Origin: Aulosira sp. FACHB-615
Lineage (GTDB): Bacteria; Cyanobacteriota; Cyanobacteriia; Cyanobacteriales; Nostocaceae
Direction: 5' to 3'
Length of the DNA stretch: 64,000 nt
Assembly: GCF_014698045.1 (NCBI RefSeq)
Contig: NZ_JACJSE010000003.1
Location: 62,001 to 126,000, forward strand
A model generated the notes under the pieces. The model searched no databases, was not told the origin of the DNA, and saw only the letters and a program-made list of their open reading frames with translations. Of the stretch, positions 53,020 through 60,921 are shown piece after piece; positions within the stretch are counted from its first letter, which is position 1, and every line of letters begins with the position of its first letter. A program made the position numbers and the translations under genes.

Positions 53020-53046
53020 AGTTTGAAGTGTAAAGTGTAAAGTGTC
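53003..53046. repeat. STRR heptamers across the hemB stop
   Basis: Six GAAGTGT/GAAGTAT/TAAAGTG units run from the last hemB codons through the spacer to the next gene. The hemB stop (TGA, 53017-53019) is part of a unit. Confidence 0.85.
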
Positions 53047-53048
53047 CC

Positions 53049-54281
53049 ATGACTAACAACATTGACTTGGCTATTGTTGGTGCAGGGCCTCATGCTCTCA
53101 CCTTAACTACTCATCTATTGCAAAAACGGCAGTCAATTAGGGGGAAATTTTCGGTACTTGACCCTAGTGGGATGTGGTTGAGTGGTTGGAAGCAGCAATT
53201 TGCCGCTTTAGAAATTCCCCATTTGCGTTCTCCCGCCGTCCATCATCCCGACCCCAACCCGTTTGCTTTACGCAAGTTTGCTGAATCTCGTCCTCAAGAA
53301 TTATTTCCCCCCTACGATTTACCAGGGACAAAGTTATTTGAGGATTTTTGCCAAGATGTGATTCAAGTTTGGCAATTGCAAGAGCAAGTAATTCCTCTGG
53401 CCGTCAAGGGTATTACACCTTTAGTTGATAATTTACGTCCCAAATTTCGCCTTGATTTGCAAGATGGACAAGAGGTAATTGCTCGGCGGGTTGTCTTGGC
53501 TACTGGTGGTTTTCAAATTCAATTACCAAATTGGGTTAAGGAAATCCCCACAACTTACCCACCAGACAAACTTTGCCACTCACAAAATATTGATTTACGC
53601 AAATCACACTTGACTGGTAAGAAAGTTTTGATTGTCGGTGGTGGTTTGACAAGTGGACATTTGGCTATCGGTGCAATTTTTCGCGGTGCAAAGGTGCATT
53701 TGCTGATTCGGCGAAATTTAGCAGAGAAGTTGTTTGATGCTGAACCAGGATGGTTGGGGCCAAAGTATCTCAAAGATTTTTTTGCTCAATCAAATTGGGA
53801 AAAACGCTGGACGATGATTCAGCAAGCCAGAAACGGTGGTTCAATGACACCCGCGATCGCAACTCAACTACGGCGACAAGTGCGGACTGGTAAAATCAGA
53901 ATTGACGAACAATGTCAGGTGATCAAAGCTGAATGGTTAGGCGAAAATTGGCGTGTCGAATGTAGTGATCATAGCCAGCATGAGTTTGATTACATTTGGC
54001 TTTCCACTGGGACTAAATTTGATGTCACCACTGAACCCCTATTAACAGATATCCTCGCAGCTTATCCAACTCCCGTCATCAAAGGTTTGCCAGTGTTAGA
54101 TACTAGTCTGCGTTGGCCTGGCTGTGAGTTATTTATTATGGGTGGTCTCGCTGCTTTACAAATAGGCCCAACAGCCAGAAATTTATCAGGTGCAAGAATG
54201 GCTTGCGAAAAAATTGTTCCAGCCATTGTCAAACCAAGTGTCTCCTTTTCTCCCAGCCTGAGTATAGCCAAAGCCAGTTAA
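53049..54281 (+). CDS. FAD/NAD(P)-binding oxidoreductase (lysine/ornithine monooxygenase-like fold)
   Basis: 410 residues. Two dinucleotide-binding motifs are visible: FAD at the N-terminus (DLAIVGAGPHALTLTTHLL) and NAD(P) in the middle (KKVLIVGGGLTSGHLAIGAIFRGAKVHLLIRR, about residue 195). The region SGWKQQFAALEIPHLRSPAVHHPDPNPFALRKF resembles flavin monooxygenases of the SidA/IucD kind, but no siderophore genes are near. The C-terminal motif is WLSTGTKFDV. It probably shares the transcript of hemB (29-base gap), which places it in the metal-limitation cluster. Reaction unknown. Confidence 0.82.
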   Translation: MTNNIDLAIVGAGPHALTLTTHLLQKRQSIRGKFSVLDPSGMWLSGWKQQFAALEIPHLRSPAVHHPDPNPFALRKFAESRPQELFPPYDLPGTKLFEDFCQDVIQVWQLQEQVIPLAVKGITPLVDNLRPKFRLDLQDGQEVIARRVVLATGGFQIQLPNWVKEIPTTYPPDKLCHSQNIDLRKSHLTGKKVLIVGGGLTSGHLAIGAIFRGAKVHLLIRRNLAEKLFDAEPGWLGPKYLKDFFAQSNWEKRWTMIQQARNGGSMTPAIATQLRRQVRTGKIRIDEQCQVIKAEWLGENWRVECSDHSQHEFDYIWLSTGTKFDVTTEPLLTDILAAYPTPVIKGLPVLDTSLRWPGCELFIMGGLAALQIGPTARNLSGARMACEKIVPAIVKPSVSFSPSLSIAKAS

Positions 54282-54328
54282 AGCAATGCCGTTAAGCCTT
54301 GGCAATTTAGACAGCTTTTGAGCTAATA

Positions 54329-54343
54329 TGATAACGATTATCA
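54329..54343. promoter_or_regulatory. Fur-family (probably Zur) operator upstream of the CobW gene
   Basis: TGATAA-CGA-TTATCA, extended to ATGATAA-CGA-TTATCAT at 54328-54344, lies 61 bases before the start. It matches the 7-1-7 or 7-3-7 style of cyanobacterial Zur boxes. Confidence 0.85.
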
Positions 54344-54345
54344 TT

Positions 54346-54363
54346 ATGACTTAATTAAGTCAT
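54346..54363. promoter_or_regulatory. 18-bp perfect palindrome beside the Zur-like box
   Basis: ATGACTTAATTAAGTCAT, followed by six T. It can be read as a second operator or as a 7-bp stem with AATT loop and a T-run (terminator-like). Confidence 0.6.
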
Positions 54364-54404
54364 TTTTTGGACTCAGTAGAAACTCGTTTTTAACGCTGAC
54401 GATT

Positions 54405-55445
54405 ATGACCCAACTAACAGCACCAAATACCAATCCTAGTTTTGATATTCCCAAACAAGGAATGCCCGTAACAATTATTACAGGATTTTTGGGTAGTGGT
54501 AAAACTACACTCCTCAATCAAATTCTCAAAAATAAACATGATTTAAAAGTTGCCGTTTTAGTTAATGAATTTGGCGATATTAATATCGATAGCCAACTAT
54601 TAGTTTCTTTAGACCAAGATATGGTCGAGTTAAGTAATGGTTGTATATGCTGCACTATCAATGATGGTTTAGTTGATGCTGTTTATCGTGTGTTAGAAAG
54701 AGAAGACCGCATTGATTATCTGGTAATTGAGACGACTGGTGTGGCTGATCCATTACCAATTATCTTAACTTTTTTGGGAACAGAACTCAGAGATTTAACT
54801 AACCTTGATTCCATTGTCACAGTCGTGGATGCCGAGGCTTTTAATCCGCAACACTTTGATAGTGAAGCAGCTTTAAAACAAATTACTTATGGTGATATGA
54901 TTCTCCTGAATAAAACTGACCTAGCGACTACTGAAAAAATTCGAGAGGTAGAAGAATTTATTCATGATGTCAAAGATGGTGCGAGAATTATACACAGTAA
55001 ATTTGGTGAAGTTCCACTACCGTTGATTTTAGGTGTTGGTTTAACACCTAAACATGAATATATTGATGATCATGAACATGAACACCATGACCACCACGAA
55101 CATCATGATCACGACCATGATCATCACCATCACCATCACGGACATCACTCTCATCATCTAGAAAATGATGGATTCGTCTCTATTGCTTTTGAGAGCGATC
55201 GCCCTTTTGATGTAAATAAATTTGAAAACTTTCTCACAGAAGAAATGCCAGAAAACGTATTTCGTGCTAAAGGCATTTTGTGGTTTAGCGATAGCGAGTT
55301 ACGCCATATTTTTCAACTGAGTGGGCCACGTTACAACTTACACGCTGATGAATGGAGAAACACACCCAAAAATCAGCTAGTGTTTATCGGTAGAAAGTTG
55401 GATAGCAACCAAATCTATACACAACTTCACAAATGTTTGCTATAG
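54405..55445 (+). CDS. CobW/ZNG1-family GTP-binding zinc metallochaperone
   Basis: 346 residues. Walker A is ITGFLGSGKTTLLNQIL (about 25-41), the metal motif CXCC is SNGCICCTI (about residue 83), and the nucleotide motif LNKTDL is present. A His/Asp-rich loop (about residues 213-245, more than 20 His) should bind metal. The C-terminal CobW domain (FRAKGILWFSD, HADEWR) is complete. COG0523 proteins of this kind deliver zinc to client enzymes when zinc is scarce. A Zur-like box precedes the gene and a folE copy follows, a common client pairing. Confidence 0.92.
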   Translation: MTQLTAPNTNPSFDIPKQGMPVTIITGFLGSGKTTLLNQILKNKHDLKVAVLVNEFGDINIDSQLLVSLDQDMVELSNGCICCTINDGLVDAVYRVLEREDRIDYLVIETTGVADPLPIILTFLGTELRDLTNLDSIVTVVDAEAFNPQHFDSEAALKQITYGDMILLNKTDLATTEKIREVEEFIHDVKDGARIIHSKFGEVPLPLILGVGLTPKHEYIDDHEHEHHDHHEHHDHDHDHHHHHHGHHSHHLENDGFVSIAFESDRPFDVNKFENFLTEEMPENVFRAKGILWFSDSELRHIFQLSGPRYNLHADEWRNTPKNQLVFIGRKLDSNQIYTQLHKCLL

Positions 55446-55548
55446 TTAATATTGTTAAGTTATTAAGTAGAAAGACTCAATTAAAATTAACTTGAGATTA
55501 ACGAGTTTCGACTACACTCAACCCTCTGTTAGTAAGCCTAACGAGCAT

Positions 55549-55590
55549 TGAGCGTTCGCGTAGCGTCTCCCTTGGGGAGAAGTCGAAATG
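55549..55590. repeat. Small dispersed repeat in the cobW-folE spacer
   Basis: CGAGCATTGAG...AGTCGAAATGCG, interrupted by GCGTTCGCGTAGCGTCTCCC and so on (about 55552-55582). The unit resembles Nostoc small dispersed repeats. Confidence 0.6.
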
Positions 55591-55629
55591 CGTCTTCTAA
55601 ATAATTGTGTCCACCTACTTATCAAAATT

Positions 55630-55672
55630 AGTTAATAGTTATATCTAGCTACGAAACTATTAACTAATTGAT
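55630..55672. repeat. Inverted repeat upstream of the second folE
   Basis: TTAGTTAATAGTT and AACTATTAACTAA, 13 bp and perfect, separated by about 14 bases, 30 bases before the folE start. An operator or 5' leader hairpin; no known class is recognised. Confidence 0.7.
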
Positions 55673-55699
55673 AAATTTATCCCAATTAAACCAATAACA

Positions 55700-56353
55700 A
55701 TGACTCTATCGATTCGTCCCGATACTACTTGTACTACTCAAGTAGTGTCATCTTTACCTACTCAGCAATTGCCAACTGTTACAGAAGCAGAAATGGTGCA
55801 GGCTGTACGTACATTGCTAATTGGATTAGGAGAAAACCCCGACCGCGAAGGGTTAATAGATACTCCCAAGCGTGTTGTAAAAGCATTGAAATTTCTCACC
55901 AAAGGGTATAATGAATCTCTAGATGAACTGCTAAATGGAGCAGTTTTTACTGAAGATGCCAATGAAATGGTATTAATTCGGGATATTGATATTTTCAGTT
56001 CTTGCGAACATCACATTTTACCGATTATCGGTCGAGCGCACGTTGCCTACATTCCCAATGGTAAGGTGATTGGATTATCAAAAATTGCGCGTATTTGTGA
56101 AATGTATGCACGCCGTTTACAAGTCCAAGAACGTCTGACTTTACAAATTGCGGATGCGTTACAAGGTTTACTCAAACCGCAAGGGGTGGCGGTTGTAGTC
56201 GAAGCCACTCACATGTGTATGGTGATGCGTGGTGTACAAAAACCCGGTTCTTGGACTGTGACAAGTGCAATGCGCGGTGTGTTTGCGGATGATGCACGCA
56301 CTCGTGAGGAGTTTATGAATTTAGTGCGACACAATGTTAATTTTCACTCCTAA
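55700..56353 (+). CDS. folE: GTP cyclohydrolase I, copy 2
   Basis: 217 residues with a shorter N-terminal extension than copy 1. The core is complete (ENPDREGLIDTPKRVVKAL, DIDIFSSCEHHILPIIGRAHVAYIPNGK, VVEATHMCMVMRGVQKPGSWTV), and the zinc ligands (Cys/His in CEHH, Cys in THMCM) are kept. It lies 254 bases after the CobW gene on the same strand. In zinc-responsive gene sets, an extra folE next to a COG0523 protein is usually the copy made when zinc is limiting. The presence of zinc ligands means it still needs the metal and may be the client of the chaperone. Confidence 0.94.
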   Translation: MTLSIRPDTTCTTQVVSSLPTQQLPTVTEAEMVQAVRTLLIGLGENPDREGLIDTPKRVVKALKFLTKGYNESLDELLNGAVFTEDANEMVLIRDIDIFSSCEHHILPIIGRAHVAYIPNGKVIGLSKIARICEMYARRLQVQERLTLQIADALQGLLKPQGVAVVVEATHMCMVMRGVQKPGSWTVTSAMRGVFADDARTREEFMNLVRHNVNFHS

Positions 56354-56462
56354 TACCAATTCGCAATGACGCTCGTTCCTCGCTAACGCAACTAAGAAAT
56401 CTAGCTCCAGTAAGACTTGCCTGATTTCTATTTGTCGCATTCTTTTCTTAAATTGGTATAAG
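56351..56462. mobile_element. MITE-like element with ATACCAATT ends
   Basis: A 110-bp element bounded by ATACCAATT (56353-56361) and AATTGGTAT (56451-56459), with no coding capacity. Similar ACCAATT/AATTGGT ends occur near 18683-18845. It starts one base from the folE stop codon. Confidence 0.6.
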
Positions 56463-56547
56463 TTTCATTTGTAGTAGACGTTTTGTTGTGATGTAGAGAC
56501 AGAAAATTTTTTGTCTCTACATTTTTTATCAAATCAGCACTCAGCAA

Positions 56548-57501
56548 TTATGCAGGCTTTTTCCCGATAATTGTCCGGTGGCGGGGGTCACTAGCAACTT
56601 CAATTGTGGGTGAAAAACCTGCTTCCTCTAAGGCTGCTGGAATGTCGAAACCGTAATAATCATCACTCCAAGGTTCAGTACTTTTCATTAAAGTATACAG
56701 AGCAGGAGGGAGATTTTGAATTACAGGCGATCGCGGGTTATTATCTACCAAGGCAATGTAACCACCCGGTTTGAGTAGTCGTTTAGCCTCCGCGAAAATT
56801 TCTTTGCTGGCGTAGCTTGGCAATTCATGACACACAAACTGAAGTGTCACCAAATCAAAGGAATTATCTGGTAAGCCTGTATTCTCGGCCTTAGCATGAA
56901 CCCATTGGGAAACCTCATTATTGACATCCCTAGCCTTCGCCACAGCCAGCATATAGGGCGACAAATCTAAACCCACAGTCCGAATTGGCTGCTCTTGTTT
57001 CTGTTGATAGTAACGGTGCAGCGCCATCGTCGATAAACCTATCGAGCAGCCAATGTCCAAAATTTCCCTCACCTCCAAAGGGCCGTAAGCTGCCAAAACA
57101 TCATGAAAAGTTCCTCTGAGTCTGGCGTGAGCCGCTTCCCAAGTCAGGTTTTCTTGCGGCCAAACACGCAAAGACATAGCATAGGTAGCTGACTCCGCTT
57201 CAAAAGCCGCTTCCCAACAAAGATTACCCTCAGCGTAAGCATGGAATGGTACTTTGTAATATTCTGGATACACAATTTCTGGGTTAGTAACTGCCCCTAG
57301 CAATTGTTTTGTCATCAGCCCTTGTAAAGCTTCAGAGTTTTTGCGCCAGGGAATCCCATTCTTTTCTGCTGTTGTGATTAATACTTGCCGAGCTTGGTAT
57401 TTCATCACATTGTAAATAGGTTTGGTCTGGATTAGCAGATTAACGAACTTGGAGAGTATGCTTTCACCAGCCCAATCAGGTTTGACTTTATTTTTCATCA
57501 C
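56548..57501 (-). CDS. SAM-dependent methyltransferase of unknown substrate
   Basis: 317 residues. The class I Rossmann fold shows motif I in VREILDIGCSIGLSTMAL (about residue 158-166), motif II in TVGLDLSPYMLAVAKAR, and NSFDLVTLQFVCHELPS with FAEAKRLLKPGGYIALVDNN. The N-terminal 130 residues form a separate helical part seen in a cyanobacterial group of this family. The substrate cannot be read. It stands alone. Confidence 0.85.
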   Translation of the reverse strand: MMKNKVKPDWAGESILSKFVNLLIQTKPIYNVMKYQARQVLITTAEKNGIPWRKNSEALQGLMTKQLLGAVTNPEIVYPEYYKVPFHAYAEGNLCWEAAFEAESATYAMSLRVWPQENLTWEAAHARLRGTFHDVLAAYGPLEVREILDIGCSIGLSTMALHRYYQQKQEQPIRTVGLDLSPYMLAVAKARDVNNEVSQWVHAKAENTGLPDNSFDLVTLQFVCHELPSYASKEIFAEAKRLLKPGGYIALVDNNPRSPVIQNLPPALYTLMKSTEPWSDDYYGFDIPAALEEAGFSPTIEVASDPRHRTIIGKKPA

Positions 57502-57631
57502 TTTGAGGAAATGAAGCGATAATTGCCTATACCTATTTTAAGTTTGATTGCTGCTTTCAAAAGCATTGTTTTTTCTATTCTTGCTTTTAACTTCCCCAAT
57601 TTAAGGCGCTTGTGTCATTTAACCTCAGTCG

Positions 57632-57702
57632 GTAGGGTGCGTTACGGCTAACTATCACTTTCCTAAGTTCCGAAATCCTTACATAGCCGTAACACACCCT
57701 AC
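57632..57702. mobile_element. Palindromic MITE-like element
   Basis: GTAGGGTGCGTTACGGCT (57632-57649) and AGCCGTAACACACCCTAC (57685-57702), with one mismatch, flank about 35 bases. A fragment of the same family lies near 16103-16136. Confidence 0.8.
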
Positions 57703-57725
57703 TTAATATTTACCTTGAGAATCAG

Positions 57726-58088
57726 CTAATAACCATTTTTATCTAGGAGCGTTTCAAATTCTGCTTGCAAAGCCCTAATATCTGCAAGTCTGGCTACAAC
57801 TAAATTATTTTGTCCTGCATCACTTAAACGTGCTTTCCAATATTGAATACTTTCGGAATGATTTACCCAAAACTTAACTACTGTGTCTACTACTTGGTCT
57901 ACATCCCAGCCCCATTTTGCGGGTACAGGTTCGACTGTTGCTATAAACGCATCGAGTGTGCAGATGTGTGTGCCTAAGTATTCCACACCTGCATACTGTG
58001 GTTTTTCCATACTCTGTTGTTGATGGTTGAAAAACTGCAAAACGGGCGATACACCGACAATATCGAAAGTATATTTCATTGAGTTCAT
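57726..58088 (-). CDS. Unknown protein under a CIRCE operator, 120 aa
   Basis: A soluble 120-residue protein with a central aromatic stretch (VEPVPAKWGWDVDQVV, then KFWVNHSESIQYWKARL) and a helical C-terminus (ARLADIRALQAEFETLLDKNGY). No Cys cluster, signal or membrane segment, and no family recognised. The only gene-side neighbour on the same strand upstream is a perfect CIRCE element at 58213-58239, 125 bases from the start; nothing else intervenes. This predicts control by HrcA and a role in heat or protein stress. The start is 58088 or the Met three codons later. Confidence 0.75.
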   Translation of the reverse strand: MNSMKYTFDIVGVSPVLQFFNHQQQSMEKPQYAGVEYLGTHICTLDAFIATVEPVPAKWGWDVDQVVDTVVKFWVNHSESIQYWKARLSDAGQNNLVVARLADIRALQAEFETLLDKNGY

Positions 58089-58212
58089 CCCAATAATTTA
58101 CTACTTACAAGGAGATTTATCTGGTGAAAATTATGCTTGAAAAGCGTCTAATATCATCTCTAAAAAAAGAGGATTTTTAGCTTATATCTGAGGAAATAAA
58201 CCTCCTTATTTA

Positions 58213-58239
58213 TTAGCACTCTAAGGTAGAGAGTGCTAA
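58213..58239. promoter_or_regulatory. Second perfect CIRCE operator
   Basis: TTAGCACTC (58213-58221), nine bases, GAGTGCTAA (58231-58239): identical arms to the groEL copy. The only gene it can serve in the window is the 120-aa gene at 57726-58088 on the minus strand; no plus-strand gene lies downstream. Confidence 0.95.
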
Positions 58240-58564
58240 TTTTGAACCTATTTAATTGCTGTATTACTAAAGAGTTTCCTGCATGTTTTTCTAAAAGTAA
58301 TCTAGTTTTAATAATTTTTTAACTTTGGGATTTTAAGGCTGGTATTTTGGCAATCACTTGCTGGTAAGCTGCTGTATCTAGAGCCTCAGAAGTAAATAAA
58401 TGCAAAAACCGCAGCCAGATAATTAATCAGCTGCGGTATGTTAGTTATGCTGTAGGTATTATTTCTGAGGTTGTGCTTAAATCACCGCATCTTTGACTTG
58501 ACATTTTTTTAAGAAACTGGACATTAATGGCTGCTCAAAGAACAAGTAAAACCAATAAGCAATG

Positions 58565-58858
58565 ATGAGTGAGTGCGATCGCTCCAAATCTAGCGATAAT
58601 TACAATGACCTAGATAAGCGAGTGCGATCGCTCCAAATCTAGCGATAATTACAATGCCTTAGATGAGTGAGTGCGATCGCTCCAAATCTAGCGATAATTA
58701 CAATGCCTTAGATGAGTGAGTGCGATCGCCCCAAATCCAGCGATAATTACAATGCCTTAGATGAGTAAGTGCGATCGCTCCAAATCCAGCGATAATTACA
58801 ATGCCTTAGATAAGTAAGTGCGATCGCTCCAAATCAAGTGATAATTACAATGCCTTAA
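58565..58858. repeat. Six 49-bp tandem repeats with HIP1 sites
   Basis: GCGATCGC occurs at 58575, 58624, 58673, 58722, 58771 and 58820, exactly 49 bases apart. Each unit also has CCAAATCTAGCGATAATTACA and a variable ATGCCTTAGATGAGT part. Units differ by single bases. Not a CRISPR: there are no unique spacers. Confidence 0.93.
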
Positions 58859-58968
58859 AAGTAAGCCAATTCCGCATCCATATATCCCCTTCACCCTCTC
58901 CCAAAACCTTGATTCTTTCCTATTACTGTATAAGTCCTAATTATTCAAAAATAAAAATCGGATAATTT

Positions 58969-60420
58969 TTACCAGATTTTGACATCCCAAAGATGTTTTA
59001 AATATCCACTCACTTTTCTTGACAATGAAGGATGTGGATTAAAAGGAAACAACAGCAGATCATTCCATAAGTGTTTAATTATATCCACAGATAACCTCTT
59101 GCGAAGTTTATAGATTGGATCAAGACTGAGCATTAGTTGAAAAATTCGCCGATGACAAAAAGGATTAATACCAAATGAACTTTGACCATTTCCGTACTGT
59201 TGTATCCCTGCCCAACAACCACATCTTTGTTCAATATATAGAAGGTCTAAAATTTCAAATGTATTGCATTGTGGTAAACTGTGTAGCCAATTTGTAGCGC
59301 CTTCTAAGATAGACTTAGTAGCAGGCAGTTTTAACCTATGAACAATTTCTTGTGGAGATAAGGAATTATACTGCGTGTCGCCCTTCCGCCAATAAAAACA
59401 ACGTCCAACTTCGCCTGCCATACCACCTAATCTGACATAACTCGGATTTAACTGCTGGATTGATCTGGCATTCCTCAAAACACCTCCTGCAACACAATAA
59501 CTTGTTCGCATTAACCATTGCTCAATCTCCAATTGTGTAGGCTCTTGAAATTCAATTAGGATATGATTTAAGTTAAATTTATTTGCTATTTTACAAGCAA
59601 TATTAGTATCTACTTTATTAGTATTTATCGTAAATAAATGGATACGGTCTATGTAGTTTCGTGAAGCAGCTAACACACATCTTGAATCACGTCCGGCTGT
59701 TAATGATAGGTATGTAGGGTATTTACTAGCAAGAGCTTCAACTTGCCTTGTCAGAATCATTGAAATTTCTTCAATAACTGGCTGTACAGGTGCAATTTTT
59801 GTAATATCTCGTTCATGAGGCCAGTGCCGCGTAGTTTCCCAAGTATCTAAATTAATAAAATGATTTGGCAGCAACCTTTTTACAGATAATCGAGGACTTA
59901 AACCGAATGGATACCAGTTATCTTGATTAGGAATATCCAGAGCAGCAATTAATTCTTCATCTTGATCTCTAGCATTTTCTTGAGGAATTAAAGCTATTGA
60001 AGAAGTAACTATTTTTTGACTGGGTGAAAACATCACAGCCAGAAAACCTCCTGGATCTAAATAAATACGTGAGGTATGAGATGTGATATATATTGCTACA
60101 TAGCGACCTCCGAATTCATCATAAAGTAAGGTTTCAAACTTGTTGGCTGCATTAATATCTTCACTATCAAGTTCCACGATAATTTTATCAGTAACAATTT
60201 TACCTGCTGCACTAATAGGCTGACCTAAAAGCCAGCCAAGATGCTGATTTTTATAGCTGATAATTTCAATAATATTTAAATCTTTATGAACAGCTAAAAG
60301 CCATTTACCGATACTTTTATTTTTCCATTCAGGGGGAATATATTCTTGAGAATGGCATAAAATAAATTGCCCAACTAGTAATTGAGACAAATCAGCTATA
60401 TCTTTATTTAAAATATTCAT
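58969..60420 (-). CDS. Asparagine-synthase-like amidotransferase domain protein
   Basis: 483 residues. The ATP-pyrophosphatase loop is YLSLTAGRDSRCVLAAS (about residue 240), the AsnB-type P-loop form with GRDSR. The N-terminal 200 residues have no catalytic Cys2, so the glutaminase half is absent or not functional. The C-terminal part includes KRLSVDIIKHLW. Such proteins act in ligase or cyclase steps of peptide natural products, but no precursor peptide or partner enzyme was found nearby. Function unknown. Confidence 0.75.
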   Translation of the reverse strand: MNILNKDIADLSQLLVGQFILCHSQEYIPPEWKNKSIGKWLLAVHKDLNIIEIISYKNQHLGWLLGQPISAAGKIVTDKIIVELDSEDINAANKFETLLYDEFGGRYVAIYITSHTSRIYLDPGGFLAVMFSPSQKIVTSSIALIPQENARDQDEELIAALDIPNQDNWYPFGLSPRLSVKRLLPNHFINLDTWETTRHWPHERDITKIAPVQPVIEEISMILTRQVEALASKYPTYLSLTAGRDSRCVLAASRNYIDRIHLFTINTNKVDTNIACKIANKFNLNHILIEFQEPTQLEIEQWLMRTSYCVAGGVLRNARSIQQLNPSYVRLGGMAGEVGRCFYWRKGDTQYNSLSPQEIVHRLKLPATKSILEGATNWLHSLPQCNTFEILDLLYIEQRCGCWAGIQQYGNGQSSFGINPFCHRRIFQLMLSLDPIYKLRKRLSVDIIKHLWNDLLLFPFNPHPSLSRKVSGYLKHLWDVKIW

Positions 60421-60921
60421 TCTTATTCCAATATTTATTGTGTGTTCATTAATCTACATCACGTAGACAAATAAAAAATTATCCAGCCTTTTCCGGTTGA
60501 ATGCAGTACAAGTTTATAGGGAATAGAGTCTAGAGGAGAGAGGAATGTACCTCATTGGAATGAAAAACGTTGTAATTCCACCAGCTAAAAACTTGTAATT
60601 AGCTGGTGAACACAGACAAAAGCTGTAAGATTTATTGGTTGAAAAAGTATCAGATATACTCTGATTAGGTACTTGATTAGCCGGATATTAACGGTAAAAA
60701 AAATTTTTATGAGTAACGTAAAACCAATAATACTCATAAAGTTTATGCTGCATATATTAAGTTTTTATTTCTCATTTAGAGAATAAACCTAAAGTTTAGC
60801 CGCCTTAATTATACCCTGATTAACAATCAAAACCTGTTAATCAGAGCATAATTTACTAAAGCGATTTTTTAAAATACCTATTTAGATAGATATAGATTTT
60901 TTTATGGTCAAAATAAATTAA
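60421..60921. other. Intergenic region upstream of the asparagine-synthase-like gene
   Basis: 500 bases, AT-rich, no open frame. It has the hairpin CACCAGCTAA (60579-60588) and TTAGCTGGTG (60599-60608), a perfect 10-bp stem, which may act in the 5' leader of the gene at 60420. Confidence 0.55.

Larger units (their letters stand above)
58089..58968. other. Intergenic region with CIRCE, tandem repeats and a MITE remnant
   Basis: 880 bases without a gene. It holds the CIRCE operator, six 49-bp tandem repeats and, near 58885-58940, a truncated 3' part of the AAGTCCT-ended MITE-like family found beside nifH. Confidence 0.65.

Noticed and set aside
58565..58858. Possible CRISPR array
   Set aside because: The units repeat over their full 49-base length; there are no unique spacers and no cas genes in the window.
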